This document shows positions 7,362 through 15,163 of a DNA stretch of 19,131 nucleotides, one piece after another (position 1 is the stretch's first letter; the number at the start of each line of letters is the position of its first letter). A model generated the notes under the pieces. The model was not told the DNA's origin. It saw nothing but the letters and a program-made list of their open reading frames with translations, and ran no database searches. The stretch lies in the NCBI GenBank assembly GCA_029287695.1, contig JARFQQ010000116.1, forward strand, positions 1 through 19,131, in the 5' to 3' direction. Origin of the DNA: Gammaproteobacteria bacterium. Lineage in GTDB: Bacteria > Pseudomonadota > Gammaproteobacteria > Chromatiales > Chromatiaceae. The position numbers were made by a program, and so were the translations under genes.

Positions 7362-8429
7362 TCAGCTCTTCGAATCGAGCCACTCCGCGATTGCCGGCGG
7401 CACCGTCGCCTGTGCCTTGCCGCTGACATAGATCCCGATGTGACCGCCCTTGAAAGAAAGCTCGGTATAGTCACTTGTGCCGACGCGGTACTTGAGCGCA
7501 CGCGATGCGTCAGGTGGGACAAGGTGGTCCTGATCCGCATAGACATTGAGCACGGGCATCGTGACCTGGTCGAGCGAAACATCATGCTCGCCGATTTTCA
7601 GGCCACCGGTGATAAACCTGTTCTCCTGGAAGAAGTCCTTGACGAACTGGCGATAGGCTTCTCCGGCCTGATCGGGACTGTCAAAAATCCACTTCTCCAT
7701 GCGCATGAAATTTTTCATCTGGTCGACGTCCTGCATCAGGTCAACCATGGAGAGATACTTCAGGCTCGTCAGGTGGTATGGCTTGAGATTCAGGAAGGTC
7801 CAGTTCAGCATCTCGCCCGGTACGTTACCGACGGTATCGACCAGCAGGTCGATATCGACCTGCTGCACCCAGTGACTCAACATGTTGTCGGGTGTTTTGA
7901 AATCGACCGGCGTCACCATGGTCACGAGCGCATTGATCTTTTCCGGATGCATCGCGCTGTAGCAGAGACTGAACGCCCCGCCCTGGCAGATACCGAGCAG
8001 GTTGATACTCTCAAGACCGTGTCGCGCACAAATATAATCAACACAGCTGTCGATGTAGCCATTGATGTAATCATCAAGTGTCAGAAAACGGTCTGAACGG
8101 TCCGGGTAGCCCCAGTCGATGAGGTAGACATCCTGGCCACCCTCGAGCAGTCCCTTGATCATCGAACGGTTCTCCTGGAGATCCGTCATGTAGGGACGGT
8201 TGACCAGTGCATAGACGATGAGCATCGGCACACTGCCCTGCTTCACCTCCTCAGGCGCCCTGTAGCGATAGAGCGTCAGCTTGTCATCCCTGAAGACGAC
8301 CTCTCGCTCTGTGACACCCTCGGAGATTTCGCCGACCTCGAGCATATTCTGCAGGCCGTTGGCGAGTTTTTCGTTGAACTCCACGAGTTCCCCGGCGACC
8401 TGGTCCGGCCGCAGCTTGAATGACATCAT
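7362..8429 (-). CDS. phaC: Class III poly(3-hydroxyalkanoate) synthase subunit PhaC
   Basis: Catalytic subunit that polymerises (R)-3-hydroxyacyl-CoA into polyester at the granule surface; works as a complex with PhaE. At 355 residues it is the short class III type, not the roughly 560-residue class I/II type. It has an alpha/beta-hydrolase fold with the modified lipase box GICQGG (146-151), Cys148 being the nucleophile. Asp301 (DQDHLVPP) and His330 (KGGHIG) complete the triad, each one residue off from the Allochromatium vinosum C149/D302/H331 triad. The upstream WGYPD block (106-110) is typical. Two adjacent ATGs (8429, 8426) are possible; AGGAG ten bases before the first favours 8429. It starts 14 bases after phaE, so the two are co-transcribed and probably translated together. 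Confidence 0.97.
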   Translation of the reverse strand: MMSFKLRPDQVAGELVEFNEKLANGLQNMLEVGEISEGVTEREVVFRDDKLTLYRYRAPEEVKQGSVPMLIVYALVNRPYMTDLQENRSMIKGLLEGGQDVYLIDWGYPDRSDRFLTLDDYINGYIDSCVDYICARHGLESINLLGICQGGAFSLCYSAMHPEKINALVTMVTPVDFKTPDNMLSHWVQQVDIDLLVDTVGNVPGEMLNWTFLNLKPYHLTSLKYLSMVDLMQDVDQMKNFMRMEKWIFDSPDQAGEAYRQFVKDFFQENRFITGGLKIGEHDVSLDQVTMPVLNVYADQDHLVPPDASRALKYRVGTSDYTELSFKGGHIGIYVSGKAQATVPPAIAEWLDSKS

Positions 8430-8443
8430 GATTGCCTGCTCCT

Positions 8444-9559
8444 CTACTTTCTCTTAACCGTGGCTTTTTTCTTTGCAGCTGCTTTTTTCGCAACTTTCTT
8501 CTTCGCAGCCGCCTTTTTGGCGACTCTTTTCTTCGTGACTGCTCTTGCCGTCTTTTGTGGTGCTGCGGCATCATCCATGCGTGCCTTGATCCCCTCGAGT
8601 TCGGCACGCAGTTTGCGGTTCTCGCGTTTCACCTGCTGCAGTTTTTCCGAGATGGCATCGACCTCTTTGCGCGTTGGCATGTTGAAGGCTTCGAGCTGCT
8701 TGTCCATGAGCGCCTCTGTTTCCTTTTTGAGCGCCATGAATGCATTCACCATGCGACCGTAAATCGTCTGGTATTCCTCGCTCATGGCGAAGTCGGCGTA
8801 AATATCCTCGCAGACATTGATCCAGGTCGTATAGAGATCTCGCAGCGAATCGACCTCGAGCGGCGCATCCCTGTCGATACCTGAGATGACCTTCTGGAAT
8901 TCCTCGATGGATTCAATAGCAACGCGGGCAAAGGCCTTGTTATATTCGTTTGAGGCTTCCTGGTAATCGATTGCAAGACGTCCCAGATGTTGCAGCTGTT
9001 CCTGGCTCTCTCTCGAGTAACCGACCTGCGGCATCGTCAGCATCTTGCGCATTTGCTCGAAGAGCTGGCCTTCGGGCTTCTGCGGGTCGAAGCCGTAGAA
9101 GGATGGCAATTCGATGCCATGGGGCATCATTTTGTGCGCCGTCTTGTGCCAGGACTCCATCGGCACTTCCCAGAAGGCCATGAAGTCCTTCGCTCCCTGT
9201 TTGGCCTGTTCGCCCAGTGATGCACTTCCCTCATGCAGCTGGCGGTAATTCTCTTTCATCTGTTCAAACCAGTGATTGAGATTTGCGTGCGTGTGATCCA
9301 TGGGATGCGATGATTTTCCAAAGCCCTCGGCCATGCTGAAGAAACTCTTGCCCGTCTCCATGAGCTTCTCGTAAAGATCCGAGGTCAGATCCGGTGTCGA
9401 GGGCGCTGCCTGCTTCCACCAGCGTTCCATACCCTCGGCCCAGGCATTCGCCGGCGACGAGACTTGCGGGCTCGCTCCGGCCGCCATCTCGGACCACTTG
9501 TTCAGGAACTGCTGTTGCGCCTGCATCCAGCTATCAAGCCAGGGGTTATTTTCTGCCAT
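8444..9559 (-). CDS. phaE: Class III PHA synthase subunit PhaE with Lys/Ala-rich tail
   Basis: Accessory subunit needed for PhaC activity in class III synthases. The 371-residue product begins MAENNPWLDSWMQAQQQFL, a typical PhaE start, and its body is helical and rich in Trp, Gln and Met. Residues 299-328 form a coiled-coil-like segment (ISEKLQQVKRENRKLRAEL). From about 336 the protein changes to a basic Lys/Ala tail ending in VKRK, which contains VAKKAAAKKK twice in direct tandem (346-355, 356-365). Such tails resemble those of histone H1-like AlgP, the phasin PhaF and PhaM, which bind DNA. The frame is open upstream to 9589, but the ATG at 9559 has GGAGGA at good spacing. It is the first gene of a likely phaE-phaC-aceK operon. 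Confidence 0.94.
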   Translation of the reverse strand: MAENNPWLDSWMQAQQQFLNKWSEMAAGASPQVSSPANAWAEGMERWWKQAAPSTPDLTSDLYEKLMETGKSFFSMAEGFGKSSHPMDHTHANLNHWFEQMKENYRQLHEGSASLGEQAKQGAKDFMAFWEVPMESWHKTAHKMMPHGIELPSFYGFDPQKPEGQLFEQMRKMLTMPQVGYSRESQEQLQHLGRLAIDYQEASNEYNKAFARVAIESIEEFQKVISGIDRDAPLEVDSLRDLYTTWINVCEDIYADFAMSEEYQTIYGRMVNAFMALKKETEALMDKQLEAFNMPTRKEVDAISEKLQQVKRENRKLRAELEGIKARMDDAAAPQKTARAVTKKRVAKKAAAKKKVAKKAAAKKKATVKRK

Positions 9560-9589
9560 GCCAATCCTCCGTTTCATGATGATTTCCAA

Positions 9590-9618
9590 AGCCTAGCATG
9601 CGTTTTTGTGCGGTGCAA
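9590..9618 (-). promoter_or_regulatory. Candidate promoter of phaE
   Basis: On the minus strand TTGCAC (9618-9613), a 17-base spacer and TAGGCT (9595-9590), about 30 bases before the phaE start. Each hexamer matches only part of the consensus (4 and 3 of 6). Confidence 0.35.
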
Positions 9619-9706
9619 CATTTTTACTGCTAACATCCTGCCATCCCCTTCAGGGGGCAATGGAATCGACAACGCCTGACACCATGTTTCCTGATATAAA
9701 GGCGGG

Positions 9707-10447
9707 ATGCCGGATCTCGTTTTCACCCTGCCCGTCCTGATGATCGCAGCCTTTGCGCATGGTGCGCTCGGCTTCGGTTTTCCGCTCTTGTCGACCCCGC
9801 TGCTCGTACTCGGCATGGAGATCCGCAGCGCGATCCTGCTCACGCTGATACCCACGGTCACGATCAATCTCTTCAGCATACTCTCGGAGGCGCGCTGGAA
9901 AGAGGCGCTGTTGCGTTTCTGGCCGATTCCCACCTTCACCATCATCGGCAGTTTCATCGGTACCCAATTGTTACTGACGACGGATCCATCGCCCTACCGG
10001 CTGTTGCTCGCACTAGTCGTCATTGGTTACCTGCTGAGTGACAAATTGCCCGGAACCAAAAAAGAGCGTCATGTGCCTGCCTGGGGACTCGCCCTGTTCG
10101 GCCTCACGCTCGGCCTGCTTGCCGGCGTGGTCAATGTATTCGCACCACTGATCGTGATCTTCGCACTCGAAACTCGCATGAAGCCGGAACTCATGGTCGC
10201 TACCTTCAATGTGAGTTTCCTCACCAGCAAGACAGGCCAGATCGCCGGCTTCGTCTCGCGGGACGCCTTTCACGGTCCGGAGATCACCTTCGCGCTGTTG
10301 ACCCTGCCGCTGGTAATTGCGAGCCTCTGGCTCGGAATTCGACTGCGAAAGCGCATCGACGTAGAGAGTTACAAGAAAGCACTGCGTATCGTCCTCTGGA
10401 TCGTCGCCCTCTATCTCATCATCCAGTGGCTAGTGCCCACCCTCTGA
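9707..10447 (+). CDS. TauE/SafE family inner-membrane transporter
   Basis: The 246-residue protein has about seven or eight membrane segments. The N-terminal repeat begins with AAFAHGALGFGFPLLSTPLL (14-33), the G-rich first helix typical of the TauE/SafE family (sulfite, sulfonate or other small organic anion exporters). The second repeat has the matching LTLGLLAGVVNVFAPLIVIF. The substrate cannot be told from sequence. The ATG at 9707 is the first in the frame, but the ribosome site is poor (GGCGGG directly before it). It is divergent from phaE with 147 bases between them and is followed by fumarase after 149 bases, so it is probably its own transcription unit. Confidence 0.86.
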   Translation: MPDLVFTLPVLMIAAFAHGALGFGFPLLSTPLLVLGMEIRSAILLTLIPTVTINLFSILSEARWKEALLRFWPIPTFTIIGSFIGTQLLLTTDPSPYRLLLALVVIGYLLSDKLPGTKKERHVPAWGLALFGLTLGLLAGVVNVFAPLIVIFALETRMKPELMVATFNVSFLTSKTGQIAGFVSRDAFHGPEITFALLTLPLVIASLWLGIRLRKRIDVESYKKALRIVLWIVALYLIIQWLVPTL

Positions 10448-10525
10448 CCACTGCCGGAGGTTATTCTCTGTCAGGAAACAACCGGTCTTGGGCAAGGAAC
10501 GGCCGGCTGCAGCACCGGAAAGACT

Positions 10526-10553
10526 ATGACACTGGCGCCCATTGGGTTTAAAT
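10526..10553 (+). promoter_or_regulatory. Candidate promoter of the fumarase gene
   Basis: ATGACA (10526-10531), a 16-base spacer and TTAAAT (10548-10553), about 45 bases before the fumarase start; 5 of 6 and 4 of 6 consensus matches. No clear FNR or CRP half-site pair was seen near it. Confidence 0.35.
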
Positions 10554-10596
10554 AGTGCTGTAACGGCTTTTTGAAGACGACACCACGGAAAATGCC

Positions 10597-12108
10597 ATGA
10601 CGACCATCGCCAGAGACGACTTCATCGAGAGCATTGCCGATGCTCTGCAATTCATTTCCTACTACCATCCTGTCGACTACATCCGTGCGGTGACAGCAGC
10701 GTGGGAACGTGAAGAATCACCAGCCGCGAAGGATGCCATGGAGCAAATCCTGCTCAACTCGAAGATGTCGGCCCAGGGACACCGCCCTATCTGCCAGGAT
10801 ACCGGCAGTGTCGTGGTCTTCCTGAAGATCGGTATGGATGTCACCTGGGAGACGGACATGGACATCACTGCCATGGTCAACGAGGGTGTCCGCCGTGCAT
10901 ACCTGAATCCGGATAACGTCCTGCGCGCCTCGATGGTCGACGACCCGCTCGGCGCTCGCGCCAACACCGGCGACAACACGCCCGCGATCATCCACATGGA
11001 GCTGGTCGCGGGCGACAACGTCGAAATCAAGCTCGCAGCCAAGGGCGGTGGATCCGAGAACAAGTCACGCTTTACGGTACTCAACCCGAGCGGCTCACTC
11101 GTCGACTGGGTTGTCGAGACGGTCCCGACACTCGGTGCCGGCTGGTGTCCGCCGGGCATGCTCGGCATCGGCGTTGGCGGCACGTCCGAGAAAGCAATGC
11201 TGCTGGCGAAAGAAGCGCTCATGGAGCACATCGACATCCACGAATTGCAGGCACGTGGCCCGTCGAGCCGCAAGGAGGAGCTGCGCCTCGAGATCTATGA
11301 CAAGGTGAACGCGCTCGGTATCGGGGCCCAGGGGCTTGGTGGACTCACGACCGTGCTCGACGTCAAGATCAACGACTTCCCGACACACGCAGCCTCGCTC
11401 CCCGTTGCACTCATCCCGAATTGCGCCGCGACCCGCCATATCGAATTCACGCTCGACGGATCCGGGCCTGCCGTCTTGACGCCACCCAGCCCTTCCGACT
11501 GGCCTGACATCGAGTGGAAAGCCGACGAAAGCGCGATTCGTGCCAACCTCGACACCCTCACGAAAGAGGAGATTGCCAGCTGGAAGCCCGGAGACCGTGT
11601 CCTGCTGTCAGGCAAGCTGCTGACAGGCAGGGATGCCGTCCACAAGAAAATCCAGGATCTGCTCGACAGTGGCCAGCCGTTACCGGATGGCGTGGACTTC
11701 AAAAACCGTTTCATCTACTACGTGGGTCCGGTCGACCCGGTTGGCGATGAAGTCGTCGGACCGGCCGGCCCGACCACGGCAACGCGTAGGGACACGTTCA
11801 CAGAGATGATGCTCGACAGGACGGGGCTCATCGGCATGATCGGGAAGGCCGAGCGCGGACCGGCCGCACGCGAATCCATCAGGAAACACGGCGCCGTCTA
11901 TCTCATAGCAGTCGGTGGTGCTGCCTACCTGGTCTCGAAGGCCATCAAGAGCTCTCGTCTCATCGCCTTCGAGGAGCTGGGCATGGAAGCTATCCGCGAG
12001 TTCGAGATCGAGGATATGCCGGTCACTGTTGCCGTGGATACCCGCGGCGACTCGGTGCACGAGAGCGGTCCGGCCGAGTGGCGCATCAGGATCAGCGAAA
12101 TCCGGTAA
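10597..12108 (+). CDS. Class I (iron-sulfur) fumarate hydratase
   Basis: Interconverts fumarate and L-malate in the TCA cycle, using an oxygen-sensitive [4Fe-4S] cluster. The 503-residue product is a single-chain class I enzyme with the alpha-type (about 1-290) and beta-type (about 320-500) domains fused, close to the usual 505-550 residues. The three cluster cysteines are visible: Cys66 in RPICQDTG (63-70), Cys184 in GWCPPG (182-187) and Cys276 in PNCAATRH (274-281). The C-terminal domain carries YYVGPVDP and GPTTATR motifs. The ATG at 10597 follows another out-of-frame ATG five bases earlier; the ribosome site is weak (CGGAAAA). A membrane zinc-protease-like gene begins 12 bases after the stop, so the two are probably one operon. 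In this context the enzyme supplies malate downstream of glyoxylate-shunt succinate. Confidence 0.96.
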   Translation: MTTIARDDFIESIADALQFISYYHPVDYIRAVTAAWEREESPAAKDAMEQILLNSKMSAQGHRPICQDTGSVVVFLKIGMDVTWETDMDITAMVNEGVRRAYLNPDNVLRASMVDDPLGARANTGDNTPAIIHMELVAGDNVEIKLAAKGGGSENKSRFTVLNPSGSLVDWVVETVPTLGAGWCPPGMLGIGVGGTSEKAMLLAKEALMEHIDIHELQARGPSSRKEELRLEIYDKVNALGIGAQGLGGLTTVLDVKINDFPTHAASLPVALIPNCAATRHIEFTLDGSGPAVLTPPSPSDWPDIEWKADESAIRANLDTLTKEEIASWKPGDRVLLSGKLLTGRDAVHKKIQDLLDSGQPLPDGVDFKNRFIYYVGPVDPVGDEVVGPAGPTTATRRDTFTEMMLDRTGLIGMIGKAERGPAARESIRKHGAVYLIAVGGAAYLVSKAIKSSRLIAFEELGMEAIREFEIEDMPVTVAVDTRGDSVHESGPAEWRIRISEIR

Positions 12109-12120
12109 AGGTCTGCAGGA

Positions 12121-12915
12121 ATGCACATCAGCTTCCGCGGTATCAGGATCACGATACTGCTGATTATTCTTGCGATGGTCTCACTGAGCACCTGGCTCGG
12201 CATCGCGCGCACCACGGACTGGGATCATCCTCTCTGGATCGTTATCTACCCGATGAACGGAGACGGCAGTCCACAGAGCCGGAATATCATCAGCCGTCTC
12301 GATGTCGCTGATTTCGATCCTGTCGTCGAATTCATGAAACGCGAGGCTGCGCGTCATGGCGTTGCGCTCGATCGCCCGGTTACCATCGCTCTTGCACCGG
12401 AAGTGACGTCGCCACCACCGCCTACCCCCGCCTGGAACGACAATCCGCTATCTATCGCCTGGTGGAGTCTGAAAATGCGCTACTGGAGCTGGAAGGTCGA
12501 CACTTACCCGGGGCCGGAGCCCGACATCAGGCTGTACGTCGAGTACCACAACTCCGGCGAGAATGGTGTCCTCGACACCTCATTCGGTTTGCAAAAGAGC
12601 CGCATCAGCGTCATCCGGCAATTCACTTCGCGCAGGATGGCAAGGAAGAACCAGGTCATCATCGCCCATGAATTACTGCATACGCTCGGCGCAAGTGACA
12701 AGTATGATCTCGCGACCCTCGAAGTAGCCTGGCCAGAAGGTTATGCCGCCCCGGAGAAGTCACCGCTCTACCCCCAGCAAAAGGCAGAAATCATGGGGGG
12801 ACGCATTCCGTTGAGTGCGAGGGAATTCGTCATCCCTGCATCCCTCGAGCAGTGCATTGTCGGTCCGGAAACCGCCGGAGAGATCGGCTGGGCCGACAGC
12901 ACACAAGCGTTTTAA
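12121..12915 (+). CDS. Membrane-anchored putative zinc metallopeptidase (HExxHxxGxxD)
   Basis: I do not recognise a named family. The 264-residue protein has one N-terminal membrane segment (about 10-28) with basic residues before it, so the rest is probably periplasmic. A Pro-rich stretch (97-103) and a Trp-rich stretch (105-124) follow. HELLHTLGASD at 183-193 fits HExxHxxGxxD, the snapalysin-type zinc motif of metzincins, in which two His and one Asp bind zinc and Glu184 is the catalytic base. Met225 in IMGGR, 38 residues after the second His, could be the metzincin Met-turn. One Cys (245) is present near the C-terminus. Purine runs (AAAGG, then GCAGGA) precede the ATG, which lies 12 bases after the fumarase stop. 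Substrate and role unknown; the protease call rests on the motif. Confidence 0.75.
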   Translation: MHISFRGIRITILLIILAMVSLSTWLGIARTTDWDHPLWIVIYPMNGDGSPQSRNIISRLDVADFDPVVEFMKREAARHGVALDRPVTIALAPEVTSPPPPTPAWNDNPLSIAWWSLKMRYWSWKVDTYPGPEPDIRLYVEYHNSGENGVLDTSFGLQKSRISVIRQFTSRRMARKNQVIIAHELLHTLGASDKYDLATLEVAWPEGYAAPEKSPLYPQQKAEIMGGRIPLSAREFVIPASLEQCIVGPETAGEIGWADSTQAF

Positions 12916-12946
12916 TCTGACGCCGGCTTCCTGTGCTACGAGCCTT

Positions 12947-12970
12947 CCCGACAAATCCGTTGCTGTCGGG
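12947..12970 (+). terminator. Hairpin downstream of the fumarase operon
   Basis: CCCGACA (12947-12953) and TGTCGGG (12964-12970) form a perfect 7-bp stem with a 10-base loop, about 30 bases after the peptidase stop. No T-run follows, so this is a weak terminator call. The rest of the 12916-13088 gap shows nothing else. Confidence 0.3.
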
Positions 12971-13088
12971 ATCGGCACCCTTGAATTACCTGATCCCGGC
13001 AGTCATCACACAATCACTTCCTTTCAGCCTGGCCACGCGAAAAACACGGTGTCAGAAAACAATGACAGATCAGTGATGCCAGGTCCTG

Positions 13089-13577
13089 CTAGTCGAAGAC
13101 GTCAAAGAACACATCGGCAATGAGGGCTGTGGCTGTGGCGACCAGTACAAGATCGCTCCCGTAGACTGCCCATTCGTAGCCGGGGTATCGAGGAAGCCTG
13201 GACAGCATTGGTCCGGGGACTGCCCGCTTGGCAATGCCCGGAGGAATCGGTTTGCCCCTGGCCAGGTTTTTTCTGATCCCGGGCGGAAGTGAACCGTAGC
13301 CGGTGTAGTTGTTATCGAGAGCGATTCGGCGTGCAGCATCGAAACCGATGGCAGCGGAGATCAGTGCTTCTGCAGTATCGCGATCACGGTCACGATCCCT
13401 GTCATGTTTTTTACCGGAACCATGGCTTTTGCCGGCTGCCTTGTCCTGTTTCTGTTCCTTGTGCGGATTGCCTTTCCCCTTGCCTTCGGGCGGTGCGGCA
13501 CTTGCCGGAAGAGGAGAAATGAGAAGTGCCCCGAGAACCAGCACCAGGCATTTACCCGGTAAGTCGAAAAGATGCAT
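13089..13577 (-). CDS. RcnB/CigR-like secreted protein
   Basis: 162 residues. It begins with a Sec-type signal peptide (hydrophobic 10-25, likely cleavage after ASA at 25-27). Next comes a charged low-complexity stretch (29-68) rich in Lys, Gly and His and ending in four Asp-Arg repeats. The C-terminal domain has LPPGIRKNLARGKPIPPGIAKR (97-118) and PGYEWAVYGSDLVLVATAT (132-150). The pattern PPG...PPG...(Y)EW...G.DLVLV...T is that of the RcnB/CigR group, periplasmic or membrane-associated proteins linked to nickel/cobalt homeostasis (RcnB) or virulence control (CigR). The exact role here is unknown; the His/Asp-rich linker might bind metal. The ATG at 13577 has AAGGA eight bases upstream and gives a clean signal peptide; a TTG start 24 bases earlier is less likely. 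Confidence 0.72.
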   Translation of the reverse strand: MHLFDLPGKCLVLVLGALLISPLPASAAPPEGKGKGNPHKEQKQDKAAGKSHGSGKKHDRDRDRDRDTAEALISAAIGFDAARRIALDNNYTGYGSLPPGIRKNLARGKPIPPGIAKRAVPGPMLSRLPRYPGYEWAVYGSDLVLVATATALIADVFFDVFD

Positions 13578-13879
13578 TGCTCTGTTCCTTCTGTACTTCA
13601 ATTGAGAGTAATTGTTTCACCAGTCTAGCCGGATTACTGAGCGGTTTCTATCCACTTCGGAGCCGATGGACAGACTCTGCATACAAAAGGCGATCAGCGA
13701 ATGAAGCCATGGAATGAGGGTACTACCTCAGACTCACATCAATCACTTCCTATCGCCCAAGCCTGCATATCGCAAACGATTGACGAATCACATACAGCAG
13801 GCAGGGAACTCTCTGCCGGCTTTATGGTTAAATAGCTGATCGAAATCATCGAGGGAACAACCCTCGTCAACATGCTCAG
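13578..13879. other. Divergent intergenic region upstream of the RND efflux operon
   Basis: 302 bases without a gene between the secreted protein (minus) and the efflux adaptor (plus). It contains a 7-bp hairpin with one wobble pair at 13800-13817 (GGCAGGG, loop AACT, CTCTGCC) and a perfect 6-bp hairpin at 13850-13866 close to the adaptor start, with an AT-rich patch containing TTAAAT between them. No convincing complete promoter pair was found. Confidence 0.5.
13850..13866 (+). promoter_or_regulatory. Leader hairpin just upstream of the efflux adaptor
   Basis: CGAGGG (13850-13855), loop AACAA, CCCTCG (13861-13866). It sequesters GAGGGAA, the only purine-rich run close to the annotated start at 13880, which could dampen translation from that start. 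A four-codon frame (13872-13886) overlaps the start as well. Confidence 0.35.
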
Positions 13880-15157
13880 ATGCTGACTTTGAAGAATCTC
13901 GGAAAACGGGCCATGGATGCCCTCAGTGGGCGTGACCGGCAGCGCAGAAAAAGTCTCGTGCTTTCCCTTCTCGTGCTCCTGGCGGGTATCGCGATTTTCA
14001 CGGTACTCAAGGCAACGCGCCCTGAACCGCCTGCAGTCGAGTCGCGAGAGCGGGTCTGGCAAGTAGCCGTCACAACTGTGCAACTCGATACACTCTCCCC
14101 GCAATTGACGCTGTATGGCAAAGTCGAATCACCGGAAGTCTTCAAGGCCGCAGCACCAGGCAAGGGACGTGTCTCCGAAGTCCACGTCAGCGAAGGCTCA
14201 CGGGTCAATGAAGGTGAACTGCTCATCGTCCTCGATGAGAAGGATTACCTGCCGGAAGTAACACAAGTCAGGGCCGATGTCACCGAGCTCGAGGCACAGA
14301 TCGAGAGTGAGAATCTGCGCTATGCGAGTGACAATGAAACCCTCGAGAAACAGAAAACCCTTCTGGAACTTGCACAGGCTGAGCTCGCCCGGGCAGAACG
14401 GCTCGAGCAACGCAATCTCGGATCGGAATCGGCGCTGGACCAGGCCCGCCAGAATGTCGCACAGCAACAGCTGTCTCTCTCCTCGCGGCAACTCAACGTG
14501 GCCGATCACGGTGCGCGCCTCGCCCGCCTGGAGGCCAATCTCGAGCGTGCCAGGGCGCGCCTGGCCGTCGCTGAGCGGGACTACGACCGCAGCCGCATCA
14601 CGGCACCTTTCGACGGCATTGTGAGTTCTTTACCGGTAACGGTCGGCAACCAGGTCAAAGACAGTGACGTGGTGCTCGAGATGTATTCCCTCGAAAGCAT
14701 GGAGGTGCGAGCAACGGTACCCGTGATCTACCAGCAGGAGCTGATCGCTGCCACAACGGAAGGTGAACATTACCCTGCGAGCAGTGGCGACATCACACTC
14801 AGGCTGGACCGTCTCTCGGGCATGGCCGGCACCGCGGGTATCGATGCCCTTTTCAGCATCGAATCCGGCAGTGAAAAGTTGCGTCTCGGACAGCAGATCA
14901 CGATCCATCTCTCAAGGCCTGCACAACCCGGGCTCGCGATACTCCCCTTCCAGGCGCTCTATGGCAACGACCGCATCTACCGCGTCAACGGCGAGCAGCG
15001 CCTGGAGACACTGCGCATCGAACAGGTCGGCACGATTTTCGACCGGGATGTTGAAAAACTGCTCGTCCGCGGCGAAGCCCTGCATGATGGCGATCGCATC
15101 GTCTCGACCCATCTGCCCAACGCCGTGCAGGGGCTCAAGGTCAGCATCGCTGAGTAA
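13880..15157 (+). CDS. RND efflux periplasmic adaptor (membrane fusion protein)
   Basis: 425 residues. It links an RND permease to an outer-membrane channel. The N-terminal membrane anchor is at about 25-43, preceded by basic residues and without a lipobox, so it is not a lipoprotein. Then come the first biotinyl-lipoyl half (about 88-122, KAAAPGKGRVSEVHVSEGSRV), a coiled-coil hairpin (about 123-236, rich in Glu, Leu, Ala and Gln) and the second lipoyl half with DRSRITAPFDGIVSSL (236-251). A beta-barrel and membrane-proximal domain follow. The ATG at 13880 lacks a good ribosome site; the in-frame ATG at 13913 has GGAAAA at proper spacing and may be the true start, giving a protein 11 residues shorter. 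The permease begins six bases after the stop: one operon. No TolC-like gene is in the window. Confidence 0.92.
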   Translation: MLTLKNLGKRAMDALSGRDRQRRKSLVLSLLVLLAGIAIFTVLKATRPEPPAVESRERVWQVAVTTVQLDTLSPQLTLYGKVESPEVFKAAAPGKGRVSEVHVSEGSRVNEGELLIVLDEKDYLPEVTQVRADVTELEAQIESENLRYASDNETLEKQKTLLELAQAELARAERLEQRNLGSESALDQARQNVAQQQLSLSSRQLNVADHGARLARLEANLERARARLAVAERDYDRSRITAPFDGIVSSLPVTVGNQVKDSDVVLEMYSLESMEVRATVPVIYQQELIAATTEGEHYPASSGDITLRLDRLSGMAGTAGIDALFSIESGSEKLRLGQQITIHLSRPAQPGLAILPFQALYGNDRIYRVNGEQRLETLRIEQVGTIFDRDVEKLLVRGEALHDGDRIVSTHLPNAVQGLKVSIAE

Positions 15158-15163
15158 ACGGGC

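Noticed and set aside
7218..8096. Plus-strand open frame (292 codons)
   Set aside because: Antisense to the start of aceK and most of phaC, both clearly identified; no recognisable motif or ribosome site.
8460..8550. Repetitive T-rich/GCAGC-containing stretch that could look like a DNA repeat array
   Set aside because: It is the coding sequence of the PhaE Lys/Ala tail. The repeat is perfect at protein level and degenerate at DNA level, so it is not a CRISPR or satellite array.
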